Assembly: GCF_005047355.1 (NCBI RefSeq)
Contig: NZ_SUMC01000022.1
Span: 62,001 to 126,000, forward strand
Direction of reading: 5' to 3'
Source: Actinacidiphila oryziradicis
GTDB taxonomy: Bacteria; Actinomycetota; Actinomycetes; Streptomycetales; Streptomycetaceae
Length of the DNA: 64,000 nucleotides
Positions within the stretch are counted from its first letter, which is position 1, and the number at the start of each line of letters is the position of its first letter. This document shows positions 25,425-32,392 of the stretch, piece by piece. The translations under genes and the position numbers were made by a program. Under the pieces are notes generated by a model that was given only the letters and a program-made list of their open reading frames with translations, ran no database searches and was not told the DNA's origin.

Positions 25425-26972
25425 GTGACAACTTCTCAGTTAAGCACTCCACACGCACCGGGCGCCGCGCGGCGGGCCGGACGTCCTGGTATCGCGCTCG
25501 CGGTCATCGCCGCCTGCCAGCTCATGGTCGTACTCGACGCCACGATTGTGAACATCGCGCTCCCGCACATCCAGGACGCGCTCTCCTTCTCCACCACCGA
25601 CCTGTCCTGGGTGCTCAACGCCTACACCCTCACCTTCGGCGGCCTGCTGCTGCTCGGCGGGCGGGCCGGGGACATCCTCGGCAGGCGGCGGGTCTTCGTC
25701 TTCGGCGTCCTGCTGTTCTCCCTCGCCTCACTGCTCGGCGGCTTCGCACAGGAGCCATGGCAGCTGCTGGCCGCCCGCTCCCTGCAGGGCGTCGGTGGTG
25801 CGATCTGCTCGCCCACCTCGCTGGCCCTGGTGACCAGCTCGTTCCCCGAGGGCCCGGAGCGCAACCGCGCCTTCGGCGTGTTCGCCGCCGTCTCGGCCGG
25901 CGGCGGCGCGATCGGGCTGGTTGCGGGCGGAATGCTCACCGAGTGGCTCAACTGGCGGTGGGTGTTCTTTGTCAACGTGCCCATCGGGCTGCTCATCGCC
26001 TTCCTCACGCCCGTGTTCATCAATGACTCCGAGCGCCATCCCGGACGCCTCGACATCGTCGGCGCGATCACCTCGACCGGCGGTATGGCCTCACTCGTGT
26101 ACGGATTCATCCGGGCCGCCGACAAGGGCTGGCGGGACGGCCTCACGCTCGGCGCGTTCGGCGCGGCAGTTGTCCTGCTCACCGCGTTCGTGCTGGTCGA
26201 ACGCCGGACCCGGGACCCGATCACACCATTGAAGATGTTCGCGGACCGCAATCGGTCGGGCACCTATGTGATCATGCTGAGCCTCGCCGCGGCAATGTTC
26301 GGGATGTTCTTCTTCATCGTGCTGTTCGTGCAGAATGTGCTCGGCTACAGCCCCATCCAAGCAGGCCTGGCATTCCTGCCGGTCACTGTGGCGATCGTGA
26401 CCGGCGCGGGCCTGTCAACCCGCTTCCTGCCAGTGCTCGGCCCGAAACCGTTCCTAGTCACCGGCGCACTGCTGACCGGCACCGGCCTGACCTGGCAGAC
26501 CCAGCTCGACCCGGGCAGCGGCTACGCGGACGGGGTGCTCGGCCCCATGCTGCTGTTCGGCTTCGGCATGGGCCTGAACTTCGTCACCCTCACCCTCACA
26601 GCGGTCTCCGGGATCGCGCAGAGTGAGGCGGGAGCCGCATCCGGCCTGCTCAACGCGACGCAGCAGGTTGGCGGTTCACTGGGCCTGTCGATCCTGGTCA
26701 CTGTCTTCGGCACGGCCAGCCGTAATGAATTCTCCGACCAGCTCCCGGATTTCCTCGCCAAGGCGACCCCGGAGCAGAAGGCTGCCTTCGCCAAGACGCA
26801 TGAACTGCCCGCGCGCTGGGGAAACCAGGTGCTTGCCCAGGGCATCTCCACCGCGTTCATCGCGGCGGTCGGACTGGTCGCACTGGCGCTGGTCACCGCG
26901 GTGTTCGTGATCCGGGTGCGCAAGAGTGATCTAGAGTCCCTCAACGGTACCGCAGGCACGCCTGCGGCCTGA
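25425..26972 (+). CDS. MFS drug efflux transporter, DHA2 (14-TM) type
   Basis: A 515-residue membrane protein with about 14 hydrophobic segments. MVVLDATIVNIALPHIQ near the N-terminus, NAYTLTFGGLLLLGGRAGDILGRRR (motif A) and RSLQGVGGA (motif C-like region of the DHA2 family) identify an H+-drug antiporter of the EmrB/QacA type. It would expel a lipophilic compound across the membrane. The GTG start (25425) lies 138 bases from the divergent TetR start. A hairpin at 26981-27018 follows the stop codon. The substrate is unknown. Confidence 0.9.
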   Translation: MTTSQLSTPHAPGAARRAGRPGIALAVIAACQLMVVLDATIVNIALPHIQDALSFSTTDLSWVLNAYTLTFGGLLLLGGRAGDILGRRRVFVFGVLLFSLASLLGGFAQEPWQLLAARSLQGVGGAICSPTSLALVTSSFPEGPERNRAFGVFAAVSAGGGAIGLVAGGMLTEWLNWRWVFFVNVPIGLLIAFLTPVFINDSERHPGRLDIVGAITSTGGMASLVYGFIRAADKGWRDGLTLGAFGAAVVLLTAFVLVERRTRDPITPLKMFADRNRSGTYVIMLSLAAAMFGMFFFIVLFVQNVLGYSPIQAGLAFLPVTVAIVTGAGLSTRFLPVLGPKPFLVTGALLTGTGLTWQTQLDPGSGYADGVLGPMLLFGFGMGLNFVTLTLTAVSGIAQSEAGAASGLLNATQQVGGSLGLSILVTVFGTASRNEFSDQLPDFLAKATPEQKAAFAKTHELPARWGNQVLAQGISTAFIAAVGLVALALVTAVFVIRVRKSDLESLNGTAGTPAA

Positions 26973-26980
26973 TCACACCG

Positions 26981-27018
26981 GCGCCGCCGCCCGGCCCGAG
27001 GGAAGGCCGGAACGGCGC
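26981..27018 (+). terminator. Terminator-like hairpin after the MFS gene
   Basis: GCGCCG (26981-26986) pairs with CGGCGC (27013-27018), with an inner CCGGCC (26991-26996) paired to GGCCGG (27005-27010) around an eight-base loop. It is imperfect but starts 9 bases after the stop codon. Confidence 0.5.
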
Positions 27019-27041
27019 GCCCGTACAACCAGTGGTCGCGG

Positions 27042-27257
27042 TCAGTACTTCACGGCATCCGCGGGAAGGTTCCGCAGATACGCCAGGTCGATCTTCGTGT
27101 TCTCGTGGGCGGGTCGCCTGCCGCCATGAGTCAGTACGATGACGAAGCCGAGCCACAGCTCCGCCCCGGCCACCAAGATCCGCAGCCGGGTCAGCCCGTA
27201 TGCGTCCACATACAGCACCGTCCGGCGGAGCGCCGACCGGATGAGCAAGATCGCCTG
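27042..27257 (-). pseudogene. Remnant of a DUF4173/DUF4153-type membrane protein gene
   Basis: This frame encodes ALRRTVLYVDAYGLTRLRIL and VAGAELWLGFVIVLTHG, which looks like the C-terminal signature of DUF4173/DUF4153 membrane proteins (YxDAYGLTxLR followed by a membrane segment). The next residues (ENTKIDLAYLRNLPADAV) resemble the extreme C-terminus of that family. The rest of the family, normally several hundred residues with many membrane segments, is missing, and the upstream part of the frame has no family character. It is probably a decayed gene end. Confidence 0.55.
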
Positions 27258-27322
27258 GCGGCGTGGCCGACAACGTATGCCCTGGGGCTCGGGCCTGTCG
27301 GGCCGTGCCCTTTCCCGTGAAT

Positions 27323-28232
27323 TCAGCCGGCCGGAACCCACTCCGGGAGCGACTCCGCCCGCTCCAGCCATTCCAGCGGCGGCGCACCGTCCGGCCGGGC
27401 CGCAACAATGCCGCCGACTATGGCGCATGTGGTGTCCACGTCACCGCCCGCCCGGGCCGTGTCCCAGAAGGCTTGCCGGTAGTCGCCCAGATTCCGGGCA
27501 GCCGCCCACAGCGGGAAGGGCACCGTGTCGTGCGCGCTGGTGCGCCGCCCGCAACCGAGCACGGCGGCGACGGTCGGCACATCGGCGTAACCAAGCATGT
27601 CGCGTACACGCCGCACCCCGGCCTGCACGGCGCTGCGCGGCAGAAGGCTGATGACAGCGCCCAGCAGGTCCGACGGAGTCCCGGGCCCGCCCTCCGGGTC
27701 AGCGACCAGCGCCGCCGCCGCGGCAACCCCCATGGCGCCGGCAACGGCCTCGCGGTGCTGGTGCGTGGTGTAAGCGGAGAACTCCGCCTGGTGCGCCGCC
27801 TGCTCGGCGTCTCCCGCGTACCACGCTCCGAGAGGGGCAACCCGCATCGCGGCGCCATTTCCCCACGACCCCTGCCCGTTGAAAACCTCGGCGGAGAGCG
27901 TGCGCCAGTCGCCGCCTTCCTGGCAGATCAATCGCAGCATCCGGTCGACGACGGGCCCGTAGGTCCCGGTCGCAGTCATGGTGCTCGGCGAAGGACCCGA
28001 CGAGCGCGTCCTGGTCGACGCGGCCGTGTTCGGCGAGCACGGCCAGTACGGAGCAGGCCATCTCGGTGTCGTCCGTCCACCGCCAGGGCCCGGGCGGCAG
28101 TCCACCGTCCTGCAGGGCCGGATGGTTCACCGGCACGAAGAACTGGGAGCCGAGAGCATCGCCCAGGGCCAGGCCACGCAGGCTTGCGAGCGCACGGCGG
28201 TACCGGCGGGGGTCAAGAGAGTCAGCGGTCAT
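27323..28232 (-). pseudogene. ADP-ribosylglycohydrolase (DraG family), disrupted by a frameshift
   Basis: Two reading frames together form one protein of about 300 residues. The first (from the ATG at 28230-28232) encodes MTADSLDPRRYRRALASLRG, then the metal-binding RWTDDTEMA and ends its homology at FAEHHDCDR. The second picks up at TYGPVVDRMLRLICQ and carries GNGAAMRVAPLGAWY and GGDVDTTCAIVGGIVAA, the second metal-binding motif. The shift lies near 27965-27975, where the sequence reads GACCGGGACCTACGGG on the minus strand; one extra base there accounts for it. Both halves otherwise look conserved, so either a recent mutation or a sequencing error is possible. An intact protein would remove ADP-ribose from modified proteins or nucleotides. 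Confidence 0.75.
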
Positions 28233-28287
28233 CGCGTCAAAACTCTGACATCACGTATCGTCAGGGTCAATCACGGTGTGTGCAACC

Positions 28288-28953
28288 TCACCCGTGATAT
28301 CTGGCGAGCCCGGATTCGGCCAGCCGCCAGCGCTCGAAAGGCCGGTCCAGCCGGTACCTGCCGCTGGGTCCTATCAGCAGCGTGCGGGTCTCCGCGTTGC
28401 CCGGGTTGGACAGGCACTCGAACTCATCGACCGTCCAGTGGAACCACCGCATGCAGAAGAGCCGCATTGTCAGTCCGTGCGTCACCAGCAGGACATTCGG
28501 TGGGAAATCCGGAGCATCGAACGCCCGGTAGAGCGTCTCCAGGAACGCCCCTACCCGGTCGTAGACGTCAGCCCCGGACTCGCCCTGGGCGAAGCGGTAG
28601 AAAAAGTGACCGTAGGCGTCGCGCGCCTTCCGCTGACGTTGCACGTCCTCGGCGTCCTGGTAATTCCCCCAGTCCTGCTCCCTGAGCCGCGGCTCCTCCT
28701 TGGCCCGGGTGCGGTCGGGGTCGAGGCCCAGCCCGTGGAACGTCTGATGCGTGCGACGGTACGGCGAAACGAATGCCTGCACCCGCTCGTTCCCGAACAA
28801 CTCCCGTATCTGCTCCCCTGCCTCTCTGACCTGCCGCTGCCCGGTCGCGGTGAGCGCCAGAGCATGATCGGGGACCCGTTCATAGATCGCGTCGTCGACA
28901 TTTCCCTGGGACTCTCCATGCCGGATGAGCACAATGCGGCGAGGTTTTGCCAT
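28288..28953 (-). CDS. Histidine phosphatase family protein (phosphoglycerate mutase-like)
   Basis: A 221-residue histidine phosphatase. The catalytic RHG motif is in IVLIRHGESQGN (about residues 7-18), and the second catalytic His is in LLVTHGLTMRLF. The segment LGLDPDRTRAKEEPRLREQD includes the usual proton-donor Glu region. The family covers mutases, fructose-2,6-bisphosphatases, nucleotide and other small-molecule phosphatases; this gene's substrate is not clear. The ATG is at 28951-28953. It lies alone between the disrupted ADP-ribosylglycohydrolase and the DUF4937-like gene on the same strand. Confidence 0.88.
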   Translation of the reverse strand: MAKPRRIVLIRHGESQGNVDDAIYERVPDHALALTATGQRQVREAGEQIRELFGNERVQAFVSPYRRTHQTFHGLGLDPDRTRAKEEPRLREQDWGNYQDAEDVQRQRKARDAYGHFFYRFAQGESGADVYDRVGAFLETLYRAFDAPDFPPNVLLVTHGLTMRLFCMRWFHWTVDEFECLSNPGNAETRTLLIGPSGRYRLDRPFERWRLAESGLARYHG

Positions 28954-29050
28954 GACCTCACCCTAATTGGGACGCTCACGCGCGTCCGCGCCGGTACCGG
29001 CGCGAACGCCGGCGACGGCCCCTGCGACGACGCAGGACAGGCGTCGCGAC

Positions 29051-29656
29051 TCACACCGTCCAGGCCTGCACGACATCCACAACGTCGCCTGCCACGGACA
29101 GGACATCCGCCTCAAGCTCGGCGCGCTCGGACAGCCGCACCACCGAACCGTCCCGGTACTTGCCGCGCTCCGTCGTTGTATCCCACATGGACAGCACCAG
29201 GAAGTCCGCTTCCGGCCCCTCCGCGAACACCCCGCGCAGCATCCCCGGAGAACCGGCCATCGCCGGATTCCACACCTTCTCCTGCATCAAAGCGAAATGC
29301 TCCACCCGGTCCGGCCGCACCTTGCAGTGGGCCACCCGCAACAGATCGCTGTCCGAGAACTGCCCGCGGAAACCAACCTTCACATCCAACCGGCGCTCGA
29401 ACAGCTTCACGCCGAGGTTCTCGTACGTGGCTGTCTGCGCCGACGCCAGCCGGTCGTGCACTCCCGACATAAAAGCGTTGTAGTACGACCTGCTCTCCCA
29501 GAACGCGAAGAGATGAGCCACCCCGGGCTGCCCCCGGCTCCATCCGCCGCCCTGCCCGCGGAACCCCGGCTCGCCCAACAGCCCCGCCCACTTCCGCTGT
29601 CCCCGCTCGAACCCCGCCCGGTCAACGACGCCACAGCGAATCCACTTCACCAGCAC
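29051..29656 (-). CDS. DUF4937 / YdbC-like antibiotic-monooxygenase-fold protein
   Basis: A 201-residue protein that appears to hold two ABM-like ferredoxin folds. The first (MLVKWIRCGVVDRAGFERGQ, then HLFAFWESRSYYNAFMSGVHD) and the second (LRVAHCKVRPDRVEHFALMQ, then FLVLSMWDTTTERGKYRD) look like internal duplicates. This matches the YdbC/DUF4937 family as I recall it. Members are uncharacterised; a role in heme or small-molecule chemistry has only been guessed by fold. The start is an ATG at 29654-29656. Neighbour genes give no clear hint. Confidence 0.65.
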   Translation of the reverse strand: MLVKWIRCGVVDRAGFERGQRKWAGLLGEPGFRGQGGGWSRGQPGVAHLFAFWESRSYYNAFMSGVHDRLASAQTATYENLGVKLFERRLDVKVGFRGQFSDSDLLRVAHCKVRPDRVEHFALMQEKVWNPAMAGSPGMLRGVFAEGPEADFLVLSMWDTTTERGKYRDGSVVRLSERAELEADVLSVAGDVVDVVQAWTV

Positions 29657-29975
29657 CGCGCCATCCTATGTCCGGTCGGCGCCCCTTTCCGCCCCGCCCA
29701 ACTCCTGAACTCGTCCTACGGACACAGAAGTACGATCCGGCCCCCGGTCCAGCTCCCGCAAGCCCGGGACCCCGGCCGGCGGCAGCAGCAGCGTCCCGGC
29801 AGACGCGGTACTTCACCAGGTGGCACAGGGCGGCGAGCGTGGCAACATGGTTAACAAACGTGAAGCTCCCGGCAGTTACGGTCATGATCTTGTGGTGAGA
29901 CCTGTTCCGCCAGGGGCTTGACGTCTGTCCGCGGTCTGGTTCCGACCGGGCAGCCCGCTGGCGGACTGGCAGAAC
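29657..29975. other. Gene-free stretch before the TerD gene
   Basis: About 320 bases between the divergent DUF4937-like and TerD genes. It is lower in GC around 29800-29900. Open frames here lack codon bias and family similarity that I can see. It likely holds the two divergent promoters; no clear hexamer pair was found. Confidence 0.4.
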
Positions 29976-30551
29976 ATGGACGCATTCCACATCAGCCCTA
30001 TTCCAAGGAAGGGAAGTCTGGTGAACAGTCCCAACAAGGGAATCGGAAAAGTCCAGGTGACGCTCAAGTGGGACCCCAGCCCCGTTGGCACGCCGGCCAA
30101 TGATCTCGACATCATCGCCGCGACCTACCCCGCGGGCGACCCGTACGGGAAGCCCGCGTATCTCGTGCACTTCGACAGCCGATCGCCTGACGGCACCATC
30201 ACCCTCAACAGGGACAGCCGGACCGGTCAAGGCCTCGGCTCCGACGAGGTAATGACGTTGGAGTTCGATCGGTTGGCGACCGCGTACACCCGCGTGATTG
30301 TGGGTGTAGCCATTCAGCAACGCGACGGGCGGAAGACGTTCGGTGAAATAGAGAACACCGGCGTCCGGATAGTTGAGGGGTACTCGGAGCTGGCGGAGGA
30401 CGACTTCAGCGGCGTATCGGAATCCACAGCAGCCACTGTCGCCGAGTTCAGTCGGGATGATTCGGGTGAATGGGTATTCCGCAAGATGATCCGTGGATTC
30501 GATGCCGACCCGAGTTCTTTTGCCACGACAATGGGGAGAAAGCCCGCCTAG
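29976..30551 (+). CDS. TerD-family stress protein
   Basis: A protein of up to 191 residues with a TerD-type beta-sandwich: IGKVQVTLKWDPSP, NDLDIIAATYPA (the Asp-rich calcium-binding loop), GTITLNRDSRTGQG and a final RKMIRGFDADPSSFATTMG. TerD proteins bind calcium and are linked to tellurite resistance, phage inhibition and differentiation in Streptomyces. The start is ambiguous. The GTG at 30021 has AAGGAAGGG ideally placed, but the ATG at 29976 keeps the residues ISPIPRKGSL that align with the first TerD strand. I give the longer form. A hairpin follows the stop. No other ter gene is adjacent. Confidence 0.85.
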   Translation: MDAFHISPIPRKGSLVNSPNKGIGKVQVTLKWDPSPVGTPANDLDIIAATYPAGDPYGKPAYLVHFDSRSPDGTITLNRDSRTGQGLGSDEVMTLEFDRLATAYTRVIVGVAIQQRDGRKTFGEIENTGVRIVEGYSELAEDDFSGVSESTAATVAEFSRDDSGEWVFRKMIRGFDADPSSFATTMGRKPA

Positions 30552-30568
30552 CGCGGGGCAAAACCACC

Positions 30569-30603
30569 GAGGGGCGGCAAGGCGAACAGCCTCACCGCCC
30601 CTC
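30569..30603 (+). terminator. Terminator hairpin after the TerD gene
   Basis: GAGGGGCGG (30569-30577) pairs with CCGCCCCTC (30595-30603); an inner AGGC/GCCT pair extends the stem towards the loop. It begins 17 bases after the TerD stop codon. Confidence 0.7.
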
Positions 30604-30825
30604 GTGACCGCGACTCCGCTCGGACTCAGCTGGACTTGACCATCCGGGGGGTGTCCCCCCACAGATCCTGACCCCAGCCGGATCGTGCGCGTCCCTCTCC
30701 CCCGCGTCTGCCAGCGGCACGACGACCACGCCAGCATGCCTGATCGCAACGAAGATGTCCCCTCGCGGCCCTCCCTGGCCGCGGTTGGATGTGCGCTGGC
30801 GTCCGATCCGACCGCTGGGGGCGCG
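30604..30825. other. Non-coding stretch upstream of the IS630 stub
   Basis: No convincing gene. The stretch resembles decayed sequence: short frames on both strands, none with start signals. It separates the TerD terminator from the transposase remnant and may include the outer part of the former insertion sequence. Confidence 0.35.
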
Positions 30826-30891
30826 GTGGCCGAGCCTGTCCGTGTACGCAGACTGACCGATCAGGAGGGGCTGAAGCTGCAGCAGATCGCG
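30826..30891 (+). pseudogene. N-terminal stub of an IS630-type transposase
   Basis: A GTG at 30826 opens the residues VAEPVRVRRLTDQEGLKLQQ followed by I, which match the start of actinobacterial IS630-family transposases. In intact copies this continues with a RRGS...RYRRAMM segment; here similarity stops at about 30891, exactly where the stop codon of the convergent methyltransferase gene lies. At least 95 percent of the transposase is missing. It marks a deletion or recombination scar. Confidence 0.6.
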
Positions 30892-30892
30892 G

Positions 30893-31642
30893 TCAGCCAG
30901 AAGCTGTCTCCGTATCCCGACGGAACAGCGCCGTCCACAGGAATGCCTCACCGAACAGCCCCGACTCGGGCGGCTCGTCACGCATCCGGCGCAGCTCGAC
31001 CTCTATCAGGTCCGAGAAGATCCAGCGCAGCGACTCCGGGGTGTAGGCGAGGCCGCCCTGCAACTGGAATTCTCGATAGAGATCCGCGTCGGAGAGTTCC
31101 GAGCCCATCGCGCCGACGGCGAAGCAGGTGAGCGCGAGGTGGCCGCCGGGGGCCAGGACGCGGTCGAGGAGGGCCAGATAGCTGACGCGGCGATGCGGGG
31201 GCAGGTGATGAAAGCATCCTGAGTCGACGACCAGGTCGTAGGGGCCGGTTAGCTCCGTGTCCGTGAGCTGGAATGCGTCGCCGCAGACGAAGCGGACATC
31301 GACCCCGGCCTCGCTCGCCCGGTCCTCGGCCCAGGCGAGAGCGACCGGGGCGAGGTCGACTGCGTCCACCTCGAACCCCTGCGACGCGAGAAACAGGGCG
31401 TTTCGTCCCGGACCAGAACCGAGATCCAGGGCCCGGCCCGGGGTGATCAACCCTCGGCCGAGGTAGGCGGCCAGGCTCTCGTCGGGCTTCGCCGCGAAGA
31501 ACGGGACTTGCCTCGACCGGTCGGCGTAGAAGCGGTCCCAGTAGGCCGCACCGTCGCCAGTGGTCCACGGGCCGTCCCGACGGGCGAACAACCCATCCAA
31601 GAGCGTCAGAACATCTTCGACGGTGCGTATGGTCCGGTCCAT
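30893..31642 (-). CDS. Class I SAM-dependent methyltransferase
   Basis: A 249-residue methyltransferase. Motif I is ALDLGSGPGRNALFLA (about residues 69-84), followed by the acidic end of strand 2 (VDAVDLAPVAL) and the post-I region CGDAFQLTDTELTGPYDLVVDSG. This is the compact Rossmann fold of small-molecule methyltransferases of the thiopurine/tellurite-type (TehB-like) group. The substrate is unknown; nothing nearby suggests a pathway. The start is an ATG at 31640-31642. The 3' end touches the IS630 stub on the other strand. Confidence 0.85.
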   Translation of the reverse strand: MDRTIRTVEDVLTLLDGLFARRDGPWTTGDGAAYWDRFYADRSRQVPFFAAKPDESLAAYLGRGLITPGRALDLGSGPGRNALFLASQGFEVDAVDLAPVALAWAEDRASEAGVDVRFVCGDAFQLTDTELTGPYDLVVDSGCFHHLPPHRRVSYLALLDRVLAPGGHLALTCFAVGAMGSELSDADLYREFQLQGGLAYTPESLRWIFSDLIEVELRRMRDEPPESGLFGEAFLWTALFRRDTETASG

Positions 31643-31808
31643 CCGGCCCCCCTTCGACAGAGCGCGAGCCTAGTGTCGAAAGCAATGAAAGGCCAGGTCA
31701 GAGCCTATATCAAGATCAAACGGAAGCGTCGTTGGACACCCCGGAAGGGGGGGTAGATAGGGGGACGCCCCGCCTCCAGCCCCTGCAGACCTTCCCGCCC
31801 CCGCGAGG

Positions 31809-31833
31809 GGCCGTGAAAGAGGTCTTCACGGCC
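31809..31833 (-). terminator. Hairpin left of the recombinase operon, possibly the displaced nrdJ terminator
   Basis: GGCCGTGAA (31809-31817) and TTCACGGCC (31825-31833) form a perfect 9-base stem with a seven-base loop. On the minus strand it lies about 14 bases beyond the motif CTGAAAA (31848-31854). The same motif spans the nrdJ stop codon at 37982-37988, which suggests that this hairpin once followed nrdJ directly. Confidence 0.5.
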
Positions 31834-31861
31834 GGGCTGGGCTGACTTTTTCAGGGGATTT

Positions 31862-32392
31862 CTAAGGCGCATCGTCCAGGAGCGGATCCGTCATACCACC
31901 GGGCAGCGGACGCAGGTGGCGGACCTTCTCCGTCTTCTCCCTGATGATCGCGTCGTACTCGTCCCTGAGCTTCCAGTGCAGTTCCCGGGCGTATGAGGCA
32001 ACGTGGTCCCGCTCCAGCTCAGCCTTCTGCCGGAGCTCACGCTCCTTCTGGATGATGCGGTTCGCCTCCTGAAGCTGGCGAGCCAGGTCGGTCACGGACG
32101 CCCCGCTGGCCGTGCGGTCGAGCTGCGCCTGAACCAACGTCGGCAAGAGGGTGGTCACATGCTCCAGCAGTTCTGCGTGGTCGCGGTAGGTTGCCGAGCG
32201 AGCGGCCGGCGCCGTAGCCGTGACCAACTTCTTGTTCACCGGCCTGTCAGAGGCTGTGAGGACGGCTGCGGCGAGCACGAGCCGAAGGGCGACTGGGACT
32301 CCTTCCTGGACGAGCAGTTCGCTGCTGAACGCCTCGCCGCCTTTGATGCGAGAGGCCGCCCGCATGAGGGCCTCGATGCCGTCGTCGCTCAT
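31862..32392 (-). CDS. Small coiled-coil protein, last gene of the recombinase quartet (TnpC-like role)
   Basis: A 176-residue protein. The first half is alpha-helical (MSDDGIEALMRAASRIKGGE, LVLAAAVLTASDRPVNKKLV) and the second is a long, highly charged helix (LARQLQEANRIIQKERELRQ continuing into KAELERDHVASYARELHW) that should form a coiled coil. It starts inside the upstream gene with a four-base ATGA overlap. A small helical protein encoded after tyrosine recombinases recalls TnpC of Tn554 and similar accessory proteins, but I see no certain sequence match. It probably assists synapsis or directionality. Its stop codon marks the left limit of the quartet. Confidence 0.7.
   Translation of the reverse strand: MSDDGIEALMRAASRIKGGEAFSSELLVQEGVPVALRLVLAAAVLTASDRPVNKKLVTATAPAARSATYRDHAELLEHVTTLLPTLVQAQLDRTASGASVTDLARQLQEANRIIQKERELRQKAELERDHVASYARELHWKLRDEYDAIIREKTEKVRHLRPLPGGMTDPLLDDAP

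Noticed and set aside
30592..30981. Leftward 129-aa frame between the TerD gene and methyltransferase
   Set aside because: No recognisable motif and it is antisense to the transposase stub; probably non-coding.
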